This document shows, piece after piece, positions 44,001-52,408 of a DNA stretch of 64,000 nucleotides; positions within the stretch are counted from its first letter, which is position 1; each line of letters starts with the position of its first letter. The DNA lies in assembly GCA_018889975.1 (NCBI GenBank), contig CP076546.1:1364001-1428000 (forward strand), given 5' to 3'. The position numbers and the translations under genes are program-made. Under the pieces are notes generated by a model that searched no databases, had not been told where the DNA came from, and was given only the letters and a program-made list of their open reading frames with translations. Origin of the DNA: Bacillus sp. NP157 (GTDB lineage: Bacteria > Pseudomonadota > Gammaproteobacteria > Xanthomonadales > Rhodanobacteraceae).

Positions 44001-45986
44001 TCAGGACGCCTGCAGCGCCTTGCCGTCCGACAATCCGGCATCCGCGCGTTCGGCCAGCAGCGAACTCGCCAGCTGGATCAGCGACGACAGCCCGTTGCCG
44101 CCGACATCGGCACCACCCAGCGAGATCTTCGGCACGATGGCGACATGCCCGTCGCGGATCGCCTCGGCGAATTGCGCGCCCAGCGTGTTGACCAGCTGCA
44201 GCCGGGCACCCTCGCCGGTCAAGGCCTGCGACTTGGCCTGGATCGCCTCGGCTTCGGCCTTGCCCACGGCGGCGATCGCCGAGGCACGGCCATCGCCTTC
44301 AGCCGTCAGGCGACGGCGTTCGGCATCCGCGTCGATGCCGATCACGTTCGCACGCTTGCTCGCCTCGACTACGTTCGCCTCACCGACGTTCTTCTTGATC
44401 TCGATGTGGATCACCGAATTGGTCAGCTCGGCCTGGATGTCGGTCTTCGCACGTGCCTCGCGCAACGAACGCTCCTTCACCGCCGACTGTTCCTGCAGTT
44501 CGAAGGTGGCCACCTGCTCGATCGCGACCTGGCGATCGCGCAGCTGGTTGAGCAAGGTATCGATGCGCGCGCCCGATGCATTGCCCGTGCTTCCGTGCGG
44601 CGTGCCGATCAGCACTTCCTGTAGCTCCAGGTTATAGGCGGCGAAGCGCTCCATCATTTCGACGCTGGCCACGCGCTGGATATCCGCGCGATTCTGGATC
44701 AGCTGGATCAGGGTCCGGGTCTGGCCGATGTTCTTGAAATAGGCGCTCACCATCGGGTCCAGCGTCTGGTCGACCAGGCGCTTGATGTCGCCGAAGCGCT
44801 GCACCACCAGCGGTGCCTTGCGGTAGTCGATGTGCACGACGACCGACAGCGGCAGCAAGGGCTCGAAGGCGTCCTTGGTGATCAGCGAGACCTCGGACAG
44901 GTTCTCGTCGAACTTGTGCACGTTGGTCACTTCAGGCGTCCACTTCAGGATGAAGTTGGTCGTCGGCACCATCTGGATCTTGCCGGCATAGGTGTTGAAG
45001 GCGTACTTGCCCGGCAGCAGCGGTTCCTTCCACACGCCGCGGCACGCACTGTCGACCAGCTCGCCGTGCGAATAACCCTCGCCCGAGCGATCGGTGCCGG
45101 CCTTGCCGATGTACGACACGACCACGCCGACGAAGCCGACCGGCACCACGGTCTTGGCAATGAAGTCCACCGTGGCGAACAGGCGGTTGATGTAGTACGT
45201 GCCCTCGACCAGCACCTGGTGCTGGCGACCGCGGTTACCGCCGGCGCGCAGGAACGCGTCGATGTTCTGGAAGTTGTTGTGGAAGGTGGTTTTGTCGGCG
45301 ACGTCCTCGCCCACGCGCGGGGCGACGATTTCATCCGGCGGTAGCACCGGGCCGTCGTGCACCGTGACGACGCCGAGCATGTCGTTGGCCGTGTCGTCGG
45401 CATCGGCCGAGGCCTTTTCGCGACGGCCGCCGATGATCACCGGCGAGAAGCCGCCGCGCTCGTTGAGCACGCTGCCCATGTGGTCGATGGTGCCGCGCTC
45501 TTCCTCGGACAGCAGCAGACCGTGCACGCGCGAGGCGGTGATGATCGCGAACTGCGCGACGTTGAAGGCGTAGGTACCTTCGCGGAGGATCGTACGCTGC
45601 GGGCCTTTCTGGCCGCCGGCACGCAGGAACGCGGCGACGTCCTCGATGCCCGGGGGCACCGTGCGGCCCAGCGCCTGGCCTTCCTCCAGGTCATGGCCGT
45701 CGCGGGCAAAGACATAGCCGATCTCGCCCTGCGGGATCGTCACGAGGTCGACCTTATGCACGCGGTACTGGAACGGCGTGAAGTAATGCAGGCCACCGCG
45801 CAGTACGGTGGGCTGGTAACCCACTTCGCCGTTGAGGGCGATGAGTCCGCGGGTGACCGAAGGCGCGCCCCACAGGCGTTCGACCACGCCGACGCGGTCG
45901 TTGGGGATGTAGACGATGACGCGGGAAGCAACGACGAGCACGATCAGTACGACAACGGCGACTGCGATAGCAATAAGCCAGGTCAT
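44001..45986 (-). CDS. Flotillin-like SPFH-domain membrane protein
   Basis: This 661-residue protein has one N-terminal membrane helix (LIAIAVAVVVLIVLVVASRVIV), then IPNDRVGVVERLWG, the usual start of an SPFH scaffold. A long central SPFH part and an Ala/Glu-rich coiled coil (about 540-610, with AELTNSVIHIEIKK and AEAIQAKSQALTG) follow. An internal repeat is visible: VAAFLRAGGQKGPQRTILREG (about 118-138) against IDAFLRAGGNRGRQHQVLVEG (242-262). Such proteins organise membrane microdomains. The start at 45986 has AAGGA upstream; the open frame to 46478 is not coding. It follows the YjfI-like gene on the same strand with a 92-base gap. Confidence 0.85.
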   Translation of the reverse strand: MTWLIAIAVAVVVLIVLVVASRVIVYIPNDRVGVVERLWGAPSVTRGLIALNGEVGYQPTVLRGGLHYFTPFQYRVHKVDLVTIPQGEIGYVFARDGHDLEEGQALGRTVPPGIEDVAAFLRAGGQKGPQRTILREGTYAFNVAQFAIITASRVHGLLLSEEERGTIDHMGSVLNERGGFSPVIIGGRREKASADADDTANDMLGVVTVHDGPVLPPDEIVAPRVGEDVADKTTFHNNFQNIDAFLRAGGNRGRQHQVLVEGTYYINRLFATVDFIAKTVVPVGFVGVVVSYIGKAGTDRSGEGYSHGELVDSACRGVWKEPLLPGKYAFNTYAGKIQMVPTTNFILKWTPEVTNVHKFDENLSEVSLITKDAFEPLLPLSVVVHIDYRKAPLVVQRFGDIKRLVDQTLDPMVSAYFKNIGQTRTLIQLIQNRADIQRVASVEMMERFAAYNLELQEVLIGTPHGSTGNASGARIDTLLNQLRDRQVAIEQVATFELQEQSAVKERSLREARAKTDIQAELTNSVIHIEIKKNVGEANVVEASKRANVIGIDADAERRRLTAEGDGRASAIAAVGKAEAEAIQAKSQALTGEGARLQLVNTLGAQFAEAIRDGHVAIVPKISLGGADVGGNGLSSLIQLASSLLAERADAGLSDGKALQAS

Positions 45987-46078
45987 GGCTGAGTGTCCTT
46001 GGTGAGGATGAAGAGCCGCCACCGCCACGAGGGCGGAACGGCGTTGGGTGGATTCGGGGGGGGCTGGCGGCGCGGGGC

Positions 46079-46681
46079 TTAGCCGATCAGTTCGGAAAGC
46101 TCGGCCTGCGCGTCGATCACGTTCTGGCCCATGACGTCGAGCTCCTCGACGATGTTGGCGAGGGGAGAACGCGCGGAAAGCTGGCCGAACAGGATGTAAT
46201 GCGAGCCGACCAGACCCACGTTCGACAGCGGCATGTTGGGCCCGAGCCGCAGGCAGGCCTCGTTGAAGCGCAGCGGATCCTTCACCGCGGCCTGGTCGCA
46301 GAGCAGCGTGGTCATGAGGATCTCGTGCTCGGTGACCACCAGGTGCACGGGCTGGTCGCCATAGCTGGCCAGGGCCAGTTCGATCGACGCCGGCGTGGCC
46401 TGCAGCCACACGCGTGACAGTTGCTGGTGCACACCGGCATGTTCCTGCAGCGCGTCGAACAGGCGCTGCGTCGTCCATCGCTGGCTCATGGCCTGCAAAT
46501 CCATTCCACCGATCAATCGATCGGTCCGCTCGTGGCGGTGGTGGCGCAGGAAGTCGCGTACCAGCCCCTGCTCGCCCTCGGACATGTAGATCCTGGGGAT
46601 CGTCATGCCCATCCGTGTCATCCGGTCACGGAACGCCTTCTGGCGCTTCGCTCCGGTGGTGACCTGCTTCGTGGGTGGCAT
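46079..46681 (-). CDS. YjfI/DUF2170-like protein
   Basis: This 200-residue protein has a conserved core: [15 protein letters not shown] text ([21 protein letters not shown]), [21 protein letters not shown] and YILFGQLSA, followed by [15 protein letters not shown]. This matches my memory of the YjfI (DUF2170) family, whose genes in enterobacteria lie beside a PspA homologue and other envelope genes. An extra basic N-terminus of about 50 residues ([12 protein letters not shown]) is not in the short forms. Linkage to a flotillin-like gene fits an envelope-stress role. Fold and activity unknown. Confidence 0.7.
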   Translation of the reverse strand: MPPTKQVTTGAKRQKAFRDRMTRMGMTIPRIYMSEGEQGLVRDFLRHHRHERTDRLIGGMDLQAMSQRWTTQRLFDALQEHAGVHQQLSRVWLQATPASIELALASYGDQPVHLVVTEHEILMTTLLCDQAAVKDPLRFNEACLRLGPNMPLSNVGLVGSHYILFGQLSARSPLANIVEELDVMGQNVIDAQAELSELIG

Positions 46682-46715
46682 GGGGGGACCTGGATCCGTC
46701 TCGACGGGGGTGTTA

Positions 46716-46742
46716 GGCGTAACGTTACGCGTAACCTACGCC
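46716..46742. promoter_or_regulatory. Multi-palindromic operator-like array
   Basis: Half-sites alternate in direction: GCGTAAC (46717-46723), GTTACGC (46724-46730), GCGTAAC (46729-46735) and the imperfect CTACGCC (46736-46742). Two overlapping perfect palindromes result, of 14 bases and 12 bases. The site is in the gap between the minus-strand YjfI-like gene (start 46681) and the plus-strand YaiI-like gene (start 46817). It looks like a cooperative binding site for a dimeric regulator. No regulator gene is adjacent. Confidence 0.6.
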
Positions 46743-46816
46743 GAAGCCCGGTGCTACACAATCACATCGTGCGTGGCGGCTGTATCTGGCCGCCGGGGTG
46801 TGGCAAGGTGCGCCGC

Positions 46817-47302
46817 ATGCAGACCCCCACCACGCCCCGCCCCGCGCCGTCGATCTGGGTCGACGCCGATGCTTGCCCCAATGTCATCAAGGACATCCTG
46901 TTCCGCGCCGCGGACCGCTCGCAGGTCGAGGTCACCCTCGTCGCCAACCAGTGGATCCGCACGCCGGCGTCTCGGTTCGTCCATTCGATCCAGGTGCCGG
47001 GTGGTTTCGACGTCGCCGATGACGAGATCGTCAGCCGCGTGCAGCCGGGCGACCTCGTCGTCACCCAGGACATCCCTCTGGCCGCGTTCGTCATCGAAAA
47101 AGGCGCGCTTGCCCTGCACCCGCGTGGCGAACTGTTCACGAAGGACACCATCGCGGCGCGCCTGTCGATGCGCAACTTCATGGAAGAGCTGCGCGGCGCC
47201 GGCGTCAACACCGGCGGACCGGCGGCGATGCATCCGCGCGACCGGCAGAACTTCGCCAACGAACTGGACAAGTGGCTGGCGCGTCGACCGAAGTCCGGCT
47301 GA
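46817..47302 (+). CDS. YaiI/YqxD family protein (UPF0178/DUF188)
   Basis: This 161-residue protein shows the family motifs: [17 protein letters not shown] at the start, [26 protein letters not shown] and [11 protein letters not shown], then [13 protein letters not shown] and [12 protein letters not shown]. The fold is PIN-like, and the acidic residues suit metal binding, but the function is not established. AAGG lies eight bases before the ATG at 46817; the longer frame is not supported. Confidence 0.92.
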   Translation: MQTPTTPRPAPSIWVDADACPNVIKDILFRAADRSQVEVTLVANQWIRTPASRFVHSIQVPGGFDVADDEIVSRVQPGDLVVTQDIPLAAFVIEKGALALHPRGELFTKDTIAARLSMRNFMEELRGAGVNTGGPAAMHPRDRQNFANELDKWLARRPKSG

Positions 47303-47643
47303 GTCATTCGACGAAAGACTGGTGAAAGTCACTGTCAACGCAATGATCGCCAGCGCATCCAATGACAGTCATTTTGCTGTGCGACACGCCTTTGCTAACA
47401 CGCTATTGCCATTGAGTTTTTTCGGCCATCAAAACGCAGCCAACTGCGCATAAACGCAGCATGATAAAAACGGTTGACTTGCTTCGATCGCCACCCCTAT
47501 TGTCCGCCCGCGCTCGGGCCCTGGCTCGCTGCGCCGAGCTGTTCAGGGGTGGGCAGTACCACTGGAAACAGCCGCCACCGCGTGGCGTGCTGCAGGGCTA
47601 ATGGTTTGTCATCGCTTGTCGGAGCCTGGCTTCCGAGGGTGAG
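47303..47643. other. Intergenic region with lower GC
   Basis: This 341-base gap has visibly more A and T than its surroundings, mainly at 47330-47480 (runs such as TTTTTT and AAAAA). I see no gene, tRNA or clear terminator. A candidate sigma-70 promoter lies at 47474-47503 and points to the VirK-like gene. Near 47430-47465 AACGCAGC recurs closely (CAAAACGCAGCC and ATAAACGCAGCA), which may be a small regulator site. Confidence 0.5.
47474..47503 (+). promoter_or_regulatory. Candidate sigma-70 promoter
   Basis: A -35 box TTGACT (47474-47479) and a -10 box TATTGT (47498-47503) are 18 bases apart. The distance to the VirK-like start is 140 bases, giving a long leader. The adjacent AT-rich stretch upstream could act as an UP element. 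This is the best promoter-like pair in the gap. Confidence 0.45.
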
Positions 47644-48654
47644 GTGCGCCTGGCGAAAGCAGACGTTGCGTCACCCGTTCCTCCTGCTGGTTCCACTATG
47701 CGCCTGCTCAATGCCTGGATTACTTCGCTGCACGATCGCAATGACTGGCACGATCGGCCATTGCTCCGCGCGATTCGCTATCTGCTCAAGAGCTTTTGCC
47801 ATCCCGTATTGCACGCCCGCTGGCTGATGCAATTACAGTGCACGGGCATGCACGCGGCGCGGCGTCGCGACGGGCACCTGCTCGAGCGATGGCAGCACCG
47901 ATGGGCGAGTCGCACGTTTACGCCACGCGATCGCCTGCGCCGCCTGCTAGATCACCATGCCGCGGCCACAGGCTTGTTCGGGCACGAAACGCTGCATCAG
48001 TTGTGGCGTGGCACGCCCTTCGTCGCCGGCAGGACGACCTTGAAGGATGGCAGCCACCTCGAGCTCTGGCTGATGGCACCGCTATTACGCTGCCTCGAAG
48101 GCGAGTTGAAGCTGGCACTGGGCTGGCACGGCGAGGTGATCTTCTCCATGACGCTGACGCTGTGTCCCGGACACGGCGACAGCATCGTCGGATGCATCCA
48201 GGGCGCCAACACCCCGGGCGCACAGGAGGCCGTACGTGCCCTGACCCGGGCCTGCCATGGCCTTCGGCCAAAGGATTTCCTGCTTTCGATGGCCCGCGCC
48301 CTTTCGCGAGCGGCGGGCATAGAAACCATCCGCGGCCCGGGCAATCGCCATCACGTCCTCAACCGCACGGGCCGGCTGAAGGCGTGCTACGACACCTTCT
48401 GGCTTGAGGCCGGCGCGACGCTGACGAAAGACGGCATGTTCGCACTGAGTGCAGCGGAACCGGTTCGCGACCTTGCCCTCGTGCCGAGCAAGCACCGCTC
48501 CGCCGCGCGTGCACGCGACGCCCTGCGCGTCGACATGACGCAAGCCTTGCTGCGATGCCTGCATCGCGACAACGTCACCGCTCTCTTTCCGATGCTCGAC
48601 CAGGACGTGCTCCTGCCCGTGCGCACGTCGATGGCGGCGGAACAGGCCGCCTGA
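47644..48654 (+). CDS. VirK/YbjX family (DUF535) protein
   Basis: About 336 residues. The family signature is seen in the centre: CIQGANTPGAQEAVRALTRACHGLRPKDFLL. Other expected parts are RDRLRRLLDHH, LTLCPGHGD and FWLEAGATLTKDGMFAL. VirK proteins are linked to envelope and virulence functions in enterobacteria (for example correct location of surface proteins and resistance to cationic peptides), but the mechanism is open. No signal peptide is seen. GTG at 47644 has GAGG upstream; the in-frame ATG at 47698 has none, so GTG was chosen with moderate certainty. Confidence 0.82.
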   Translation: MRLAKADVASPVPPAGSTMRLLNAWITSLHDRNDWHDRPLLRAIRYLLKSFCHPVLHARWLMQLQCTGMHAARRRDGHLLERWQHRWASRTFTPRDRLRRLLDHHAAATGLFGHETLHQLWRGTPFVAGRTTLKDGSHLELWLMAPLLRCLEGELKLALGWHGEVIFSMTLTLCPGHGDSIVGCIQGANTPGAQEAVRALTRACHGLRPKDFLLSMARALSRAAGIETIRGPGNRHHVLNRTGRLKACYDTFWLEAGATLTKDGMFALSAAEPVRDLALVPSKHRSAARARDALRVDMTQALLRCLHRDNVTALFPMLDQDVLLPVRTSMAAEQAA

Positions 48655-48661
48655 GCAGGCG

Positions 48662-49606
48662 TCACAACGTTGCCGCGGTCTTCAAGGACGCCTGCTGGTA
48701 ACCCTTCTCGTCGTCCGCGTCCATCTGGAAGCGTGGCGCCATCTCGGCTGCCAGGAAGTCGACGAAGCGGCGGATCCGCGGCGGCTGGAACGTGTTCGGG
48801 TGGTAGAGCGCGCTGATCGGCGCAGGGCCGGACCACTGCGGCGCATGGATCAACACCAGCCGGCCCTCACGCACATCCTCGGCGACCGACCATAGCTGCC
48901 GGTAGGCGAAGCCTCGGCCCGCGACGGCCCATTTACGGACCACTTCGCTGTCGGTGCTCTGGTGGAAGCGATTGACCCGCACGACAGCGGCGCCCAACCG
49001 CCATGCGTTCAACGGCCCGCTGGTCGTGGTGATGACCAGCGTCGGCAGGTTGCACAGGTCGTCGGGCTGGCCGGGCATGCCGTGCTCGGCGATGCAGGCG
49101 GGAGACGCACAGACGACGCGCCAGCTCATCGCGAGGTGCCTCGCGACGAGGTCCGTGTCGTCGAGCACGCCGACCCGGATCGCCACATCGATGTCGTCGG
49201 GGACGAATCGCGCGTTGGAGTCGGAGAGATTCAGGGCGATGCGCACGCCGGGATACCGGACCATGAAGCGATCGAGGATCGGCACGAGCACGTTCCGGCC
49301 CAGGTCGGAGGGTGCCGATATCCGCAACGTGCCGCTGACCGTTTCGGTGCCGCCGCGCACCGCGTCTTCCGCGGCACGCATCGTTTCGATCGCCGACCGG
49401 CACGCGGCGATGTAGGTGTGTCCTTCGTCGGTAAGGCGCAGCTCGCGGGTGGTCCGCTCGAACAGTCGCGCGGCCAGGGCCGCCTCGACGCGTTGCACGC
49501 ACGCGCTCGCGGCGGCGGGTGACAGGCCCGCGCGGCGGCCTGCGGCGGATAGGCTGCCCAGTTCGGCGGCGTCCACGAGCAATTGCATGTCGGTCAGGCG
49601 GTTCAT
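48662..49606 (-). CDS. LysR-family transcriptional regulator (CrgA-like)
   Basis: This 314-residue protein has its DNA-binding part at about 3-60 (GSLSAAGRRAGLSPAAASACVQRVE, then LFERTTRELRLTDEG). The effector domain includes TLRISAPSDLGRNVLVPIL and DDIDVAIRVGVLDDTDLV. Homology starts at ATG 49606. It is divergent from the lipocalin-like gene at 49739. A 19-base inverted repeat in the gap (49644-49662) is the likely binding site. Confidence 0.92.
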   Translation of the reverse strand: MNRLTDMQLLVDAAELGSLSAAGRRAGLSPAAASACVQRVEAALAARLFERTTRELRLTDEGHTYIAACRSAIETMRAAEDAVRGGTETVSGTLRISAPSDLGRNVLVPILDRFMVRYPGVRIALNLSDSNARFVPDDIDVAIRVGVLDDTDLVARHLAMSWRVVCASPACIAEHGMPGQPDDLCNLPTLVITTTSGPLNAWRLGAAVVRVNRFHQSTDSEVVRKWAVAGRGFAYRQLWSVAEDVREGRLVLIHAPQWSGPAPISALYHPNTFQPPRIRRFVDFLAAEMAPRFQMDADDEKGYQQASLKTAATL

Positions 49607-49643
49607 CGGCGGACTCCGCAAGCCAGGACGGCGGCCCGAGCAT

Positions 49644-49662
49644 CTTCAAATCCTCTTTGAAG
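49644..49662. promoter_or_regulatory. Inverted repeat, candidate LysR operator
   Basis: CTTCAAA (49644-49650) and TTTGAAG (49656-49662) pair perfectly around a five-base centre. It sits 38 bases before the LysR start and 77 bases before the lipocalin-like gene. Size and placement suit a LysR-type dyad serving both directions. Confidence 0.5.
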
Positions 49663-49738
49663 GTCAATCCATGGGCAGGCTCATTATCAAATGCCAGCAG
49701 GGATCGGATGATCCAGCCACCCCACCCAAGGACCCGCC

Positions 49739-50260
49739 ATGAACCGCCTACCCCGCACCCTGCTGACCCTCTGCCTGGCCACGGCCGGTATCGCGACCGC
49801 GTCACCCGGCGTCGCTGCCGGCGCCATGCCCGTGCCCGCCGGCCTGGTCGGTGCGTGGACCCTGGTCCGCTGCGACAACGTCTATCCGGACGGCCATCGC
49901 GTGGAGCTTTATGGTCCGTCGCCCGAAGGCATGTGGCTGATCGACGCCCAGGGCGACTACATGATGCAAATCGTGCGCGCGAAGCGCATGCCGTTCGCGG
50001 TGAACGACAAATCGAAGGGGACGCCGGAGGAATATCGCGCCGCGTCGATGGACTCCAACGCACATTTCGGCCACGTCAGCGCCGACGCGCACACCATGCA
50101 TAGCCAGATCCTGCGCGCATCGTTCCCGAACTGGGATGGCAAGGGCGGCGACACGGCGTACACGCTCAACGGCGACGAGCTCACCTACACGGTGGCGAAG
50201 CCGTCGAGCGGTGCCGCCGAGGGCGCGCATGGCGAGGTGGTCTGGCGCAAGGTGCGCTGA
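49739..50260 (+). CDS. Exported lipocalin-like domain protein
   Basis: This 173-residue protein starts with a Sec signal peptide (TLLTLCLATAGIATA, cut near GVAAGA). The mature part begins LVGAWTLVRCDNVYPDG and contains GMWLIDAQGDYMMQI, which is the first half of a lipocalin-like barrel, then HMQ-like strand text (ILRASFPNWDG) and LTYTV. Proteins of this group are small, often annotated as lipocalin-like, and may bind hydrophobic ligands; function unknown. It may be controlled by the divergent LysR. Confidence 0.78.
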   Translation: MNRLPRTLLTLCLATAGIATASPGVAAGAMPVPAGLVGAWTLVRCDNVYPDGHRVELYGPSPEGMWLIDAQGDYMMQIVRAKRMPFAVNDKSKGTPEEYRAASMDSNAHFGHVSADAHTMHSQILRASFPNWDGKGGDTAYTLNGDELTYTVAKPSSGAAEGAHGEVVWRKVR

Positions 50261-50275
50261 GGGCCCGCCGGACCG

Positions 50276-50905
50276 TCAGCGGAAGTGATGGATGAACCCC
50301 AGGCGGAAGCCGCCCGGCAGGAAGCTCAGGACGATCGGCGACTCGGTGCGATGGGCGCTCCAGATGCCGATGCCGACGCCCAGCGCGGTGCCGGCGATCA
50401 CGTCGCTCTGCCAGTGCCCACGTACCTTCACCCGCGCGACCGCCTCGTAGGCCGGCAGCAGCGCCAACGCGTAGACGGCCGGGTATTCGTCGGCATAGTT
50501 GACGATGAACGGCGTGACGGAGGCGGCGATCACCGCGGTCTCGCCGCTGGGGAAGCTGTGGTTCTTGCTGCCCTTGAACCAGCGGTCGGGATCGTCGGTC
50601 TGCGACGGGCGTTCGCGCCGGAAGGTGTACTTGAGGGCGGTTGCGGCGAGGCTGGTGACGACGATGGAATCGGTCGTGCGCCAGAACGTGTCGCCCAGCT
50701 TGTTGTCGTCGCCTTCGGCGAGCGCGCCAAGGCTGACCGTAAGCAGGGTGCCGTAGAGCAGGACCTTCTGGTTCGAGCGCTTCCAGATGCCGCTGTTGTC
50801 GTAGGCCAGCCGGTGGTCGATGCCGAACGGACCACCTCCGGCGTGCGCCAGGCACGGCACGGCCAGCAACGAAAACAGCGCGATACGCAGGAATCTTACG
50901 GTCAT
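50276..50905 (-). CDS. PAP2-type membrane phosphatase with altered motif 2
   Basis: This 209-residue protein has an N-terminal signal or helix (FLRIALFSLLAVPCLAHA). Phosphatase motif 1 is KYTFRRERP, motif 2 is FPSGET and motif 3 is RVKVRGHWQSDV. In most PAP2 enzymes motif 2 is PSGH, whose His donates a proton; Glu replaces it here. Lipid phosphatase or diphosphatase activity is therefore uncertain, though the motif 3 nucleophile His and its Asp are present. GGAGGGG lies before the ATG. Confidence 0.85.
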   Translation of the reverse strand: MTVRFLRIALFSLLAVPCLAHAGGGPFGIDHRLAYDNSGIWKRSNQKVLLYGTLLTVSLGALAEGDDNKLGDTFWRTTDSIVVTSLAATALKYTFRRERPSQTDDPDRWFKGSKNHSFPSGETAVIAASVTPFIVNYADEYPAVYALALLPAYEAVARVKVRGHWQSDVIAGTALGVGIGIWSAHRTESPIVLSFLPGGFRLGFIHHFR

Positions 50906-51011
50906 GATGGTCCCCTCCCCGTCGGCAGCCCCTCCAACCGACGGTTAGCGGCTTCGATTAAACAGCGCGCACCTTAGATGGACCTGTCCGGGCATGCCAG
51001 CGCGGCTTGGC

Positions 51012-51803
51012 TCACGGGCGCAAACGATCCAGGCGCAGGCGTTCGCGCGGGTCGGTGAGCTGGCGCAGCGCCAGCCGGGTCGCGAGGATCGAGCCCAGTC
51101 CGCTGCCGCCCGCGAGCAGCAACATCAGCACGATCTGGTAGGTCGCGGCATGCAGCGGGTCCATGCCGGCCAGCACCTGGCCGGTCATGATCCCCGGCAT
51201 GGTGATGATACCGGCCGCGCTCATCTGGTTGACCAGCGGCACCATGGCGCGGCGGATCGAGCGGCGCTCCAGTGGACCGGTCGCATCGCGGAACGCGTGG
51301 CCGAGCATCAGCCGGGCCTCGATCGCCGGGGCTTCCAGCACCACGCCCTCGAGGATGCCGGCCATGCCGAGGCTCACCGCGTTGAGTACGTTGCCGAGCA
51401 GGATGCCCGCGACCGGCACGGCGAACCGGGCCGTCCAGCCACCCTCGCCCGGCAGCAGCACCGCCAGTGCGAACAGGCAGGTGAGCAACGACGGTGCGCC
51501 GACGCTGGCCAGGCTGGTCAGGTAATGCCCCTGGCGCAAGCGCTGCTGCGGCCGCGCGCTGGCCTCGCGTGCCGCGGCCAGGGTCATGGCCAGGATCAGG
51601 GCGATCGTCAGCCACGCGCTGTCGATGGCGAACACGGTGCGCAGCACGAAGCCCAGTGCGACGAGCTGCAACACCATGCGCAGCGCGGCGATCGCGAGTG
51701 GCCGGTGGATGCCCAGGCGCATCCGGATCGACAACGCGCCGTCGACCAGCAGGACGATGCTGGCGATCGCGATGTCCCATGGCTGGAAGGTCACGGCATG
51801 CAT
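51012..51803 (-). CDS. fetB: FetB-like ABC transporter permease
   Basis: This 263-residue membrane protein has the UPF0014 pattern: helices with LSIRMRLGIHRPLAIAALRM and LQLVALGFVL at the start, ILLGNVLNAVSLGM, and MPGIMTGQVLAGMDPLHAATYQI. In E. coli FetAB (YbbLM) exports iron and protects from oxidative stress. Its start overlaps the end of the ATPase gene by 13 bases, so translation is coupled. The order in the operon is glycosyltransferase, fetA, fetB. Confidence 0.9.
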   Translation of the reverse strand: MHAVTFQPWDIAIASIVLLVDGALSIRMRLGIHRPLAIAALRMVLQLVALGFVLRTVFAIDSAWLTIALILAMTLAAAREASARPQQRLRQGHYLTSLASVGAPSLLTCLFALAVLLPGEGGWTARFAVPVAGILLGNVLNAVSLGMAGILEGVVLEAPAIEARLMLGHAFRDATGPLERRSIRRAMVPLVNQMSAAGIITMPGIMTGQVLAGMDPLHAATYQIVLMLLLAGGSGLGSILATRLALRQLTDPRERLRLDRLRP

Positions 51804-52408
51804 TCGGCGTGCAGCCTCCCGTTTTCGAGCCGATGGACCTGGCTGGCCATGCGCAAGGCCTGGGCATGGTCGTGGCTGACGATGACGATGCCCGCACCCC
51901 GCGCGCGTTGCTCCGCGAGGCAGGCCTCGACCGCCAGTGCCGTCGGGGCATCCAGGCCGCTGGTCGGTTCGTCGAGCAACAGCACCGCGGGCTCCTCGAC
52001 CATCGCGCGCACCAGGGCCAGGCGCTGCTTCTCGCCGGTCGACAGGCCGATCACCTGGCGATCGAGGATGCCAGTCGGCAGACGCATCGCCGCGCATAGC
52101 GTCGTTGCGCGGTCCGTCGTGGCGGGCGTGAAGTGCTCGATGACCGTGGGACCCCACCAGCCCGACACGGCCGGCACGTAACCCACGCGCTTGCGCCAGG
52201 TCGTCGCAGGCATCGCATCGCGCGGCTGCCCGTCGAGTTCGACGCGGCCTTCGCCGGGATCGAGGTCGGCGAGCAGGCGCAGCAGCACGGTCTTGCCGGC
52301 GCCGGAGGCGCCCATGATGGCGATGCATTCGCCGGCACGCAGTGCGAACGAGACGGGGCCGACGCGCGCATTGGAAAGGGCGTCGACCGCGAAGCGGACG
52401 GATGTCAT
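51791..52408 (-). CDS. fetA: FetA-like ABC transporter ATP-binding protein
   Basis: This 205-residue ATPase has Walker A GASGAGKT, signature LSTGEKQRLALVRAM (a variant of LSGGQ), Walker B AVLLLDEPTSGLD and the switch His in VSHD. It is short, with no extra domain. Its start overlaps the end of the glycosyltransferase gene by four bases (ATGA), and its end overlaps the permease gene. It powers the FetB permease, most likely for iron or another metal export. Confidence 0.92.
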   Translation of the reverse strand: MTSVRFAVDALSNARVGPVSFALRAGECIAIMGASGAGKTVLLRLLADLDPGEGRVELDGQPRDAMPATTWRKRVGYVPAVSGWWGPTVIEHFTPATTDRATTLCAAMRLPTGILDRQVIGLSTGEKQRLALVRAMVEEPAVLLLDEPTSGLDAPTALAVEACLAEQRARGAGIVIVSHDHAQALRMASQVHRLENGRLHAECMP

